Of a DNA stretch of 64,000 bases, positions 10,974-21,100 are shown in pieces. This DNA comes from Pseudeuparius sepicola (lineage: Eukaryota > Arthropoda > Insecta > Coleoptera > Anthribidae). The stretch is taken from the NCBI GenBank assembly GCA_963920635.1, contig OY987308.1:8932225-8996224 (forward strand). The letters are read 5' to 3'. Within the stretch, counting starts at the first letter, position 1; every line of letters begins with the position of its first letter. Position numbers and translations under genes: made by a program. The notes under the pieces are model-generated. The model was not told the origin of the DNA, ran no database searches, and worked only from the letters and a program-made list of their open reading frames with translations.

Positions 10974-12920
10974 TCAATAGTCGAGTTCTGCCGGATTCAA
11001 TGTCCGCGAAGCATATGCTACGGGTAGGTCGTTGCCTACGGGGCCTTGTGAAAGGACGGCGCCCACGGCGTAATTTGGCGCGTCTGTAGTTAAGTTAAAT
11101 GGCTTGGACAGGTCAGGATATTGTAGAATTGGATCATTGGTAAGAATTTTTTTGCAAAGATTAAAAGATTGAAGGAATGCATCATTATGGATTATTTTTT
11201 CGCCTTTTTTCAGACATTTAGTCAATGGTTTGGTTATTTTTGCAAAATCCTTAATGAACTTTCGGTAGTATCCTACAAGTCCGAGAAAAGATTTGATTTC
11301 TTTGACAGTTTTGGGTATAGGAAATTTCTGAATTGCCTCGACCTTTTTTGGGTTAGGTTTTACCCCTTGTGGAGTCACGATGTGCCCCAGGAACTCTACT
11401 TCTTTACGAAGGAATTCCGATTTATCTGGTTGTATTTTTAAATTATATTCTCGCAATTTTTGAAAGACTAATTTCAGATTATTAATGTGTTCATCAAGGG
11501 AGGTCGAAAATATGATAATGTCATCAACGTAAACTAGGCACACTCGTCCTTGTAAGTCGCGAAGGACATCGTCCATAACCCGCTGAAAGGTTGCTGGCGC
11601 GTTTTTTAAACCGAACGGCATTCTAGTGTACTCGTAGTGTCCGTTGTCAACAGTGAAAGCAGTTTTTGGAATGCTTTTAGGGTCCATCTCAATTTGGTGG
11701 AATCCCGACGCTAGATCTAAGGTGGTAAAATAAGAGCATCGACCTAATTTATCTAATATTTCGGTGATATTGGGGATGGGATACCGATCGTCAATGGTAA
11801 TTTCATTGATTTTTCTATAGTCTACGACGATACGCCACTTTTTCTCGCCTGACGCATCTTCTTTCTTGGGAACAACCCAAATCGGGGAAGACCAAGGACT
11901 GGACGAAGGACGTATTATTTCGTCGTCTAATAATTTTCCAATTTGTCTTTGTACTTCGGATTTTAACGCGTAAGGATAGCGATAAGACTTTACGTGTATG
12001 GGGTCTTCGTTAGTTGTCTTTATCTCGTGCTTAACACGGTTTGTAAAAGAGAGTTTTTTCTCTGAATTATGAAATAGATCTGAATAATTTCGACAAAGTT
12101 GTAGGACCTTTTGTCTTTCTTCCAGATTTAGGTGGTTAGTTCGAATAAGGTCTTTTACGTCAATATTAGGATTTTTGTCATTATTGTGAGGTGTATCGAC
12201 TATTTCCTCGATATTAAAAAGAAAATAATCATTATTTATTTCCTCGAAAATAGGTTCTGGGAACGGTTTGTCTAAGCGCAAGAGTTTTGTTTCATTAGAG
12301 TGGTTTTGTATTTCAACAATGACGTGACCATTTCTTGCAGTGGTCAGAGTTTCTGGAATAAAACACTTGGGAAAAATCTCTTTTTTATGTATTATCACGT
12401 CGCCTGTCTGCTTGGAAATAGGAATTTTTGCAAGGCACGTTTCTTGCGGATTTACAAGAAGTGAAAAAATATGAGAACCTTTATTATGCTTGTAGAGAAT
12501 TTGAATGCAGGTGTTGTCGTTATAAAAAATATTATTTTCAAAATCTGGTTTTAATTTTAAGCGTTTCATGTCTTCAAAACCGATTAACCCGTCGAAAAAG
12601 TCATGAAAATGAAATAAATGGAATGTAATCCGATCGTCTAAGCCAATCAATTCATTTAAAGGTATATCTGCTTTGAAACGGCATCTATTTACACCATTAC
12701 AAGTTTTTATATTAAAATTTTCGTGATATATTTTGTCTGGGAAATACTTTTCTGCGAAATATGGGGATAGAATAGATTTTGACGCACCTGTATCAATTAA
12801 AAGTATGAATTTGGGTTTATTTGTCTTTATATAGGGTAAGGTACTGTCACTGTCATAGTTGTTTATTTCGATTGTCGTCATTTTTCGGGTTCTTCGAGAC
12901 ATAATTGGTGAAAATTTGGG
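10974..12920 (-). CDS. pol: Pol, protease and reverse transcriptase (start of RNase H)
   Basis: The frame opens at 12920 and the first ATG is at 12902; normal expression would be by -1 frameshift from gag rather than from this ATG. Residues counted from 12902: aspartic protease with [12 protein letters not shown] (DTG at 37-39); RT with LDLASGFHQ (catalytic D396), [10 protein letters not shown] (431-440) and the active-site YVDD (458-461), then FLGHIV and the connection region; RNase H begins with [15 protein letters not shown] (D607) and ASRTLNPAE. The frame stops at 10974 in the middle of RNase H, and homology resumes 8 bases on in another frame. A short deletion there would explain the break. 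Neighbours: gag upstream (overlapping in the expected -1 relation), RNase H and integrase downstream. Confidence 0.95.
   Translation of the reverse strand, partial: PKFSPIMSRRTRKMTTIEINNYDSDSTLPYIKTNKPKFILLIDTGASKSILSPYFAEKYFPDKIYHENFNIKTCNGVNRCRFKADIPLNELIGLDDRITFHLFHFHDFFDGLIGFEDMKRLKLKPDFENNIFYNDNTCIQILYKHNKGSHIFSLLVNPQETCLAKIPISKQTGDVIIHKKEIFPKCFIPETLTTARNGHVIVEIQNHSNETKLLRLDKPFPEPIFEEINNDYFLFNIEEIVDTPHNNDKNPNIDVKDLIRTNHLNLEERQKVLQLCRNYSDLFHNSEKKLSFTNRVKHEIKTTNEDPIHVKSYRYPYALKSEVQRQIGKLLDDEIIRPSSSPWSSPIWVVPKKEDASGEKKWRIVVDYRKINEITIDDRYPIPNITEILDKLGRCSYFTTLDLASGFHQIEMDPKSIPKTAFTVDNGHYEYTRMPFGLKNAPATFQRVMDDVLRDLQGRVCLVYVDDIIIFSTSLDEHINNLKLVFQKLREYNLKIQPDKSEFLRKEVEFLGHIVTPQGVKPNPKKVEAIQKFPIPKTVKEIKSFLGLVGYYRKFIKDFAKITKPLTKCLKKGEKIIHNDAFLQSFNLCKKILTNDPILQYPDLSKPFNLTTDAPNYAVGAVLSQGPVGNDLPVAYASRTLNPAELDY
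12878..12888 (-). promoter_or_regulatory. Candidate gag-pol -1 frameshift site
   Basis: On the minus strand GAAAAATGA places the likely gag stop TGA (12880-12878) directly after an A5 run. A one-base backward slip on AAA would enter the protease-RT frame. The pol frame is open from 12920, giving an overlap of about 40 nt. This fits the -1 relation of gag and pol in gypsy elements, but it is not a canonical X-XXY-YYZ heptamer, and no downstream structure was checked. Confidence 0.4.
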
Positions 12921-12944
12921 TCATTTGGAACAGTAGTTTCCTGC

Positions 12945-14405
12945 TCAACAGAAATTTCTGAGTTCCCTGATTTTCTTGATAATTTTCCGTGAAATTATAC
13001 TGATTTTCGTATTCAGCAGCTTCCGGATAAAGCATCTGTTCAGAATTTTCTTAATAATTATATTGTTATAAAAATATGAGTTGTCTATATCGGAATAATA
13101 GTTCGAGGGACATGCCTGCTCATCATAATAATTTTGAAAATTGACATTTTGACATTCTTGTTCGATATTATGTAGTTCTTCTGATGCAAAATTTCGTGGG
13201 CCTGTACTACGGAAAAAGTTTGGTACATATCTTGGTAAGGTTTGTGGTGGCAAGGTGGGAACTCTGGAAGTTGTCGACATCTGTGTTGGTACTTCGTTAG
13301 GAGTTCGTCCTGTCGGTTTAAAAACATTCGTCTGGGGTGGTATTGTGCCAAAGACTTGTTTGTTTGTGGGGAATTTTTGTTGTGCCATTTTAAAGTTTGG
13401 TCTGATGTTAGTTATTGGGCCTCTGGGAAATTGTTGCGATTGAAAATTTGGGAATCTTTGGGGTGGAATATTTGGCAATTGTTGGTTGTACTGGAAAGAT
13501 GTGGTAGGAATTTGGAAGTTTTGTTGAATTGGCATTCTAGGACTTTGAAAATTGGGCATAAAATTTTGTGAAGAGTTTGGATTTCTTACTTGTGGTGGTC
13601 TCTGAGGTTTAGGAAAATTACCGGATGGACCTGATGGTTGTGGAATATTAGAAAGTAAGCGATTTTGGGCATAAAAGAAATTTTGTTCCTCGATTACCAG
13701 CGCTATAGCATTTTCTAAGGTATCTGGATTGCGGATTCTAATAATATCTTGTAATCGTCCCGTTAGTCCTCTAACAAAAGTTTTTAGAGCTAACTGTTTG
13801 TAGTTATTTAAATGCAAAATTTTCTCTTTCCTAGTTAAGTTACTGGAATTTAATTTGGAAATTATTACACTGTGCGCGTCTTGGATTCTGGCTCCAAATT
13901 GCACGGGGGGTTCATTTTTGAAAGGTCTTAAAATTATTAAATCTTGCACAAGGCAGTCTATATTCCTGTTGTCGCCAAAAGTTAGACGGAGAGCGTCACG
14001 AATTTCTTCCCATGTTTGTAGTTCAGTTCTAGTTCCTATTAAAACTAGAGCCCTACCTGCTAATTTTCCTATTACAGCTTTTAACAAGAATTTATTTAGT
14101 GGGTCATTTAGGACACCTCGATTCGAATATGTTTCGATAAGATAAGAGCAACTATCAATAAAAATTTCAAGAGTATGTTGGTCGCCTGAAAATTGGGGAA
14201 TACTTTCTATATACATTCTAAGCAATTGATAATTTATTTGTCCATTTTGTGGTTGTTGTTGCCTTTGTTGTTGTTGTTGCTGTTGTTGATTCATATTTGG
14301 TCTAATATTAACTTGTCCAAAAAGAGTACTTAGAATAGCAAGGTCTGTGTCGTGGTCAATACCAAGCCTTCCTACGTTTTCGTTTTCTGATTCGCTATCA
14401 GACAT
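12945..14405 (-). CDS. gag: Errantivirus Gag (nucleocapsid/capsid), C-terminus frame-broken
   Basis: 486 codons from an ATG at 14405 to a stop at 12945. The N-terminus is acidic; a polyglutamine tract (about residues 40-51) is followed by a capsid-like core (about 60-245) with LQTWEEIRDALRLTFGD, then an Asn/Pro/Gln-rich region (about 245-395). No CCHC zinc knuckle is present, as is usual for errantivirus Gag. The last roughly 35 codons are basic and isoleucine-rich, unlike Gag. An acidic, YEN/TEN-rich continuation typical of errantivirus Gag lies in the frame 13048-12965, and a further acidic section in a third frame ends at TGA 12880-12878. Two small indels (near 13050 and 12965) therefore probably distort the end. 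Gag would form virus-like particles that package the element's RNA. Confidence 0.92.
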   Translation of the reverse strand: MSDSESENENVGRLGIDHDTDLAILSTLFGQVNIRPNMNQQQQQQQQRQQQPQNGQINYQLLRMYIESIPQFSGDQHTLEIFIDSCSYLIETYSNRGVLNDPLNKFLLKAVIGKLAGRALVLIGTRTELQTWEEIRDALRLTFGDNRNIDCLVQDLIILRPFKNEPPVQFGARIQDAHSVIISKLNSSNLTRKEKILHLNNYKQLALKTFVRGLTGRLQDIIRIRNPDTLENAIALVIEEQNFFYAQNRLLSNIPQPSGPSGNFPKPQRPPQVRNPNSSQNFMPNFQSPRMPIQQNFQIPTTSFQYNQQLPNIPPQRFPNFQSQQFPRGPITNIRPNFKMAQQKFPTNKQVFGTIPPQTNVFKPTGRTPNEVPTQMSTTSRVPTLPPQTLPRYVPNFFRSTGPRNFASEELHNIEQECQNVNFQNYYDEQACPSNYYSDIDNSYFYNNIIIKKILNRCFIRKLLNTKISIISRKIIKKIRELRNFC

Positions 14406-14826
14406 AAATTTGGTTTATTTTTAGAAACAAAATAAAAGTGAAGTGAAAAACTTAAATGGAAATGAGAGAAAAGTAAAGTTGTCAAAATTTGTTTTGAAAA
14501 TGGTTTTCTTTGATTTTCTTTTCTTAAAATAACTTACACTAGTGAGATTAAATACTCCTTGTTCCGGCACGAAGTTTTCAGGACAGTTCGGACAAAAGGA
14601 ATGGCTCTTACCCTGCTCTTCGGCGTTGGTCGCTAGCCCTTCAGCTCTTGGAACTCAGCCCTGCTTCGTTGTCGGTGTTGCCTGGCTGCTACGGTGACCG
14701 TTCGTCTTTTACGGAGACGATTTGTTTCGGACCGATCGCTTAACGGAATTTTCCGAAGGAAAACGCGAGTTTCGGCGACAGAAAGTCTTTTTCGTATCAC
14801 AAACGTCAGCGATTTCCGCGACCCGT
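14406..14826 (-). other. 5' leader of the errantivirus
   Basis: About 420 nt between the primer-binding site and the gag ATG. The half next to the primer site (about 14560-14826) is distinctly more GC-rich than the rest of the element; the half next to gag is AT-rich. No open frame of note. A packaging signal and the splice donor for env RNA would be expected here, but I cannot pinpoint them. Confidence 0.8.
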
Positions 14827-14841
14827 CCTACCGACTGCGGA
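14827..14841 (-). other. Primer-binding site, serine-tRNA type
   Basis: Directly inside the 5' LTR, the minus strand reads TCCGCAGTCGGTAGG. GCAGTCGGTAGG is complementary to the acceptor and T-stem side of an insect tRNA-Ser 3' end, the primer used by 17.6 and 297-like errantiviruses. The first bases differ from the expected TGGC, so the CCA-complement is imperfect. Confidence 0.7.
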
Positions 14842-15032
14842 AATTACATGTATCAACGCAGCAGTAGGCTTTTTAAAAATCGTTTATTTGGGTAAACGCG
14901 TTACAAGGAGTACGGCTTCAATCTGTCTCTCGCGAATGTTATACAAAGTTTTTATAAAATCGTTTTTGCTGATGTGGCAGCTGTTCTTGCACTTCTTCTT
15001 TTGATGTATCAGGAACTTCTATGTACGTAACT
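14842..15032 (-). repeat. 5' LTR of the errantivirus
   Basis: 191 bp, identical by eye to 7152-7342. On the minus strand it carries TATAAAAA (14956-14949) as a likely core promoter element in U3, and AATAAA (14888-14883) near the end. Transcription would run toward lower coordinates through gag, pol and env. Confidence 0.97.
14949..14956 (-). promoter_or_regulatory. TATA-like element of the LTR promoter
   Basis: TATAAAAA on the minus strand, about 76 bp from the outer LTR end. A start site would be expected about 25-30 nt further on, around the CATTCGCGAGAGA stretch. Prediction from motif only. Confidence 0.45.
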
Positions 15033-15036
15033 ATTC
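15033..15036. repeat. Target-site duplication, right copy (ATTC)
   Basis: Matches 7148-7151. The satellite resumes here with CCATGATCTCCTATTCATAAAAGGAG, in register with the sequence lost at the left junction. Confidence 0.95.
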
Positions 15037-17600
15037 CCATGATCTCCTATTCATAAAAGGAGACTAAAGAACTAATGTTCCTAAAAACAATCACTGTTGA
15101 AAATCTCAGACATTTCGAGTACCTATTGTGGTTTTGTAATTTTTCGAAACTATTTCAGTTTAAAGTAGTAAAATGTTATTAAAAAAAAAAATTTCAGAAT
15201 AAAATAAAAAAACTCCAGCGCAAAACTTGTGAGATTAGAACTTTGATTCCCGTGATCTCCTTTTCATAAAAGGAGACTAAAGAACTAATTTTCCTTTTTT
15301 GTGATAGCTACAACAAAATTTTATTATGAACGGTTTTTCTGAATGACAAACTTAGTTTCTAAATCTCTAATTTTTTTGATACTATTTTACAGAAAACGTA
15401 AGCTGCCGCACAATACTGCAATGATTTTGAACAAATTTGTCTCCGTGATATATTAGATCTTCTTTTGGTAAAAGAAGGCTAAAGTTGCCCCGAATAAAAA
15501 AACATGTCCAGTTGAAAGTCTTAGAGGTTTTCGTGTATCTACTGTGATTTTCTAACTTTTCGATATTAAACTGTTATAAAGTATCAAAAAACAATCAGTG
15601 TTTAAATTCTCAGACATTTCAAGTATCTATTGTGGTTTCGTAATTTTTTGATACTATTTCAGTTTAAAGAAGTAAAATTTGAACAAATTTGATTCCCGTG
15701 TTCAACTTTTTATAAAAGGAGACTAGTGAAACAGCTGCAACAAAATTTCAATATGAAACTTTTTTCTGGATAAAAAAATATTAGTTTCTGAATTTCTAAT
15801 TTTTTCGATACTATTTTAACGTAAACGTAAGCTACCGTACAATACAATTTTGTTTCGGTCATTTTAGATCTCTTCTTTTTAATAGAAGACTTAAGTTGCC
15901 CTAAATAAAAAAACAAGCCCTGTTGACAAACTTAGAGGTTTTCTTGTATCTACTGTGATTTTGTAATTTTTTGACATTTAAACTAGTAAAATGTTATATA
16001 TTATCAAAAAACAATCATTGTTGAAAATCTCAGACATTTCGAGTACCTATTGTGGTTTTGTAATTTTTCCAAAACCATTTCAGTTAAGGAGAAAAACGTT
16101 ATCAGAATAAAATCGTAAGCTCCAGAGCAAAACTTATGAGATTTTGAACAATTTTGTTTCCCATGATCTCCTTTTCATAAAGGGAGACTAAATAACTAAT
16201 GTTCTTTTTTTGTGACAGATACAACAAAATTTCATTATGAAAAGTTTTTCTGGATGGAAAAGTCCTAGTTTCTGAATTTCTAATTTCTTCGATACTACTT
16301 TACTAGTAAATGTACAAAACTGCAAACTTGTGAGACAATTATGATTCCCATGATCTCCTATTCATAAAAGGAGACTAAAGAACTAATGTTCCTTTTTTGT
16401 GACATCTACAACAAAATTTCATTATGAACGATTTTTCTGGATGGAAAACTCCTAGTTTCTCAATTTCTAATTTTTTCGATAATATTTTAATGTAAACGTA
16501 AGATGCCATACAATACTACAAATATGAACAATTTTGTTTCCTTGATTTATTTAGATCTCCTTTTGGTAAAAGATGACTAAAGTTGACCCGAATCAAAAAA
16601 CATGCCCTGTTGACAATCTTAGAGGTTTTCGTGTATCTACTGTGATTTTGTAATTTTTCGACATTTATACTAGTAAAATGTTATAAATTATCAAAAAACA
16701 ATCACTGTTGAAAATCTCAGACATTTCGAGTACCTATTGTGGTTTTGTAATTTTTCGAAACTATTTCAGTTTAAAGTAGTAAAATGTTATTAATAAAAAA
16801 AATTTCAGAATAAAATAAAAAGCTCCAGCGCAAAACTTGTGAGATTAGAACTTTGATTCCCGTGATCTCCTTTTCATAAAAGGAGACTAAAGAACTAATG
16901 TTCCTTTTTTGTGATAGCTACAACAAAATTTCATTATGAACGGTTTTTCTGAATGACAAACTTAGTTTCTAAATCTCTAATTTTTTTGATACTATTTTAC
17001 AGAAAACGTAAGCTGCCGCACAATACTGCAATGATTTTGAACAAATTTGTCTCCGTGATATATTAGATCTCCTTTTGGTAAAAGAAGGCTAAAGTTGCCC
17101 CGAATAAAAAAACATGTCCAGTTGAAAGTCTTAGAGGTTTTCGTGTATCTACTGTGATTTTCTAATTTTTCGACATTAAACTGTAATAAATTATCAAAAA
17201 ACAATCAGTGTTTAAATTCTCAGACATATCAAGTATCTATTGTGGTTTCGTAATTTTTTGATACTATTTCAGTTTAAAGAAGTAAAACCTGTGAAAATTT
17301 GAACAAATTTGATTCCCGTGTTCAACTTTTTATAAAAGGAGACTAGTGAACAGCTACAACAAAATTTCATTATGAACCTTTTTACTACTACTATTTCAGT
17401 TTAAAGTAGTAAAAAGTTATTAACAAAAGTTCTTCAGAATAAAATCGTAAGCTCCAGAGCTAAACTTGTGATATTAGCACAATTTTGATTCCCGTGATCT
17501 CCTTTTCATAAAAGGAGACTAAAGAACTAATGTTCCTTTTTTGTGAGAGCTACAACAAAATTTCATTATGAACGGTTTTTCTGGATGGAAAACTATTAGT
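15033..17600 (+). repeat. Divergent satellite array, continuation of block A
   Basis: The same satellite as 1712-7151 and in the same orientation, continuing the monomer that the errantivirus interrupted. Monomers are still diverged from one another. Two adjacent copies, about 15110-15670 and 16715-17285, are much closer to each other than to the rest, including shared TCTGAATGACAAACTTAG and GTAAAAGAAGGCTAAAG variants, which suggests a local duplication of about 1.6 kb. A monomer truncation is visible near 17394. No genes. Confidence 0.92.
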
Positions 17601-18161
17601 TGGACGTTTTTTTGATTCGGGGCAACATTAGTCTTGTTTTACCAAAAGGAGGTCTAAATAAACCACGAAAACAAAATTGTTCAAAATCTTTGCAGTTTTG
17701 TACATTTACAGTAAAATAGTATCGAAAAAATTAAAAATTCAGAAAAACCTTTTATAATGAAATTTTGTTGTAGGGTCACAAAAAAAGAACATTAGTTCAT
17801 TGTCTCCTTTTATGAAAAGGTGATCACGGAAATCAAAATTATTCGAAATCTCACAAGTTTTGCTCTGGAGCTTACGATTTTATTCTGAAAAACATTTATT
17901 AATAACAACTTTAAACTGAAATAGTATCGAAAAATACAAAACCACAATAGGTACTCGAAATGTCTAAGAATTTCAACAGTGATTGTTTTTTTACAATTTA
18001 TAATATGTTACTAGTTTAAATGTCGAAAAATTACAAAAACACAGTAGATACACGAAAACCTCCAAGACATTCAACTGCGCATGTCCTTGGATTGGGGACA
18101 TTAGTCTTCTCGTAACAAAAGGAGATCTACTAAATCACGGAAACAAAATTGTTCAAAATCT
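17601..18161 (-). repeat. Inverted satellite monomer
   Basis: About 561 bp of the same satellite in the opposite orientation, seen for example as GGTACTCGAAATGTCTAAG and ACACGAAAACCTCCAAGAC, the reverse complements of standard monomer motifs. The left junction is at ...ACTATTAG/TTGGACG and the right at ...TTCAAAATC/TGTTGGAATTC, where forward-strand satellite resumes. It is the only orientation switch I find in the array. It holds its own private substitutions, so the inversion is not recent. Confidence 0.9.
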
Positions 18162-21100
18162 GTTGGAATTCTCAGACATTTTGTGGTTTTGTAATTTTTC
18201 GAAACTATTTCAGTTTAAAATAGTAAAATGTATTAATAAAAGTTCTTCAGAATAAAATCGTAAGGTCCAGAGCAAAATTTTGAACAATTTTGATTCCCGT
18301 AATCAACTTTTCATAAAAGGAGACTAATGAACTAATGTTCCTTTTTGTGACAGCTACGACAAAATTTCATTATGAACGGTTTTTCTGGATGGAAAACTCC
18401 TAGTTTCTGCCATACAATACTACAAATATGAAAAATTTTGTTTCCTTGATTTATTAGATCTCCTTTTGGTAAAAGATGACTAAAGTTGACCCGAATAAAA
18501 AAACATGCCCTGTTGACAATCTTAGAGGTTTTCGTGTATCTACTGTGATTTTGTAATTTTTCGACATTTAAACTAGTAGAATGTTATAAATTATCAAAAA
18601 TCAATCACTGTTGAAAATCTCAGACATTACGAGGACCTATTGTGGTTTTGTAATTTCTCAATACTATTTAAGTTTAAAATAGTAAAAAGTGATTAACAAA
18701 AGTTCTTCAGAATAAAATCGTAAGCTCTGGAGCTAAACTTGTGAGATTAGAAAAATTTTGATTCCCGTGATCTCCTTTTCATAAAAGGAGACTAATGTTT
18801 TTTTTTGTGACAGCTGCAACGAAAGTTTATTATGAAAGGTTTTTCTGGTTGGAAAAGTCCTAGTTTCTGAATTCCTAATTTCTTCGATACTACTTTACTA
18901 GTAAATGTACAAAACTGCAAATTTTTTAACAATATTGATTCCGTGGTTTATTTAGACCTCCTTTTGGTAAAACCAGACTAAAGTTGCCCCGAATAAAAAA
19001 AACGTGCCCTGTTGACAGTCTTAGTGGCTCGCTTAGAGGTTTTCGGGTATCTACTGTGATTTAAACTAGTAAAATGTTATAATATCAAAAAACAATCACT
19101 GTTGAAATTCTCAGACATTTCGAATACCTAAAATGTTACTATTAATAGTTTTTCAGAATAAAATCGTATGCTCCAGAGCAAACCTTGTGAGATTTTGAAC
19201 AATTTTGATTCCCGGATCTCCTTTTCATAAAAGAAGACTAAAGAACTAATGTTCCTTTTTTGTGATAGCTACAAAAAAATTTCATTATGAACGGTTTTTC
19301 TTAGTTTCTAAATCTTTTTCGATACTATTTTACAGAAATCGTAAGCTGCCGCACAATACTGCAATGATTTTGAACAATTTTGTCTCCGTGATTTATTAGA
19401 TCTCCTTTTGGTAAAAGAAGACTAAAGTTGCCCCGAATCAAAAAACATGTCCAGTTGAAAGTCTTAGAGGTTTTCGTGTATCTACTGTGATTTTCTAATT
19501 TTTCGACATTAAACTGTTATAAATTATCAAAAAACAATCAGTGTTTAAATTCTCAGACATTTCAAGTATCTATTGTGGTTTCGTAATTTTTTGATACTAT
19601 TTCAGTTTAAAGAAGTAAAACTTGTGAAAATTTGAACAAATTTGATTCACGTGTTCAACTTTTTATAAAAGGAGACTAGTGAAACAGCTACAACAAAATT
19701 TCATTATGAAACTTTTTTCTGGATGGAAAACTATTAGTTTCTAAATTTCTAATTTTTTCGATACTATTCTATCGTAAACGTAAGCTACCGTACAATACTG
19801 CAAATATTTTGAACAATTTTGTTTCCGTCATTTATTTAGATCTCTTTTTGGTAATAGAAGACTTAAGTTGCCCCAAATCAAAAAACAAGCCCTGTTGACA
19901 ATCTTATAGGTTTTCTTGTACATTTCGTGTTTTAAAGTTTAAAGTAGTAAAAAGTGATTAACAAAAGTTCTTCAGAATAAAATCGTAAGCTCTGGAGCTC
20001 AACTTGTGAGATTAGAGAAATTTTGATTCCCGTGATCTCCTTTTCATAAAAGGAGACTAATGTTTTTTTTTGTGACAGCTGCAACGAAAGTTTATCATGA
20101 AAGGTTTTTCTGGTTGGAAAAGTCCTAGTTTCTGAATTTCTAATTTTTTCGATACTATTTTACTGCAAATGTACAAAACTGCAAAAATTTTGAACAATAT
20201 TGTTTCCGTGGTTTATTTAGACCTCCTTTTGGTAAAAGACTAAAGTTGCCCCGAAAAAAAAGCGTGCCCTGTTGTCAGTCTTAGAGGTTTTCGTGTATCT
20301 ACTGTGATTTTCTAATTTTTCGACCTTAAACTGTTATAAATTATCAAAAAACAATCACTGTTTAAATTCTCAGACATATCAAGTATCTATGGGGTTTCGT
20401 AATTTTTTGATACTATTTCAGTTTAATGTAGTAAAACTTGTGAAAATTTGAACAAATTTGATTCCCGTGTTCAACTTTTTATAAAAGAAGACTAGTGAAA
20501 CAGCTACAACAAAATTTCATTATGAAACTTTTTTCTGGATGGAAAACTATTAGTTTCTGGATTTCTAATTTTTTCGATACTATTTTACTGTAGTTTAGTT
20601 GAACCATGTAGTAAGGCAAGTTGTTCAGTATCGAAACGTATATTGCCGGACAATACTGTCAATATTTTGAACAATTTTGTTTCCGTCATTTATTTAGATC
20701 TCTTTTTGGTAATAAAGACTTAAGTTGCCCCAAATCAAAAAACAAGCCTGTTGACAATCTTAGAGGTTTTCGTGTATCTACTGTGATTTTGTAATTTTTC
20801 GACATTTAAACTAGTAGAATGTTATAAATTATCAAAAATCAATCACTGTTGAAAATCTCAGACATTACGAGGACCTATTGTGGTTTTGTAATTTCTCAAT
20901 ACTATTTAAGTTTAAATTAGTAAAAAGTTCTTCAGAATAAAATCGTAAGCTCTGGAGCTCAACTTGTGAGATTAGAGAAATTTTGATTCCCGTGATCTCC
21001 TTTTCATAAAAGGAGACTAATGTTTTTTTTTTGTGACAGCTGCAACGAAAGTTTATTATGAAAGGTTTTTCTGGTTGGAAAAGTCCTAGATTCTGAATTC

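Larger units (their letters stand above)
7152..15032 (-). mobile_element. Gypsy-type errantivirus (Ty3/gypsy LTR retrotransposon with env)
   Basis: A complete LTR element of 7881 bp on the minus strand: 5' LTR (14842-15032), primer site, leader, gag, pol (protease, RT, RNase H, integrase), env, polypurine tract, 3' LTR (7152-7342). LTR ends AGTTA...TAATT, a serine-tRNA-type primer site, a gag without a CCHC zinc knuckle and an F-like env with a furin site all fit the errantivirus group of insects. The two LTRs are identical over 191 bp by eye, and a 4-bp duplication flanks the element, so the insertion is recent. All protein domains are present, but the frames are broken about five times: near 13050 and 12965 (gag), 10972 and 10100 (pol) and 8165 (env). 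As given the copy could not make full-length Pol or Env; either it is defective or the breaks are assembly errors. Confidence 0.97.

Noticed and set aside
12853..13035. Separate small gene of 60 codons between gag and pol
   Set aside because: Its acidic first part reads as a displaced piece of the Gag C-terminus after a frame change, so it is not an independent gene.
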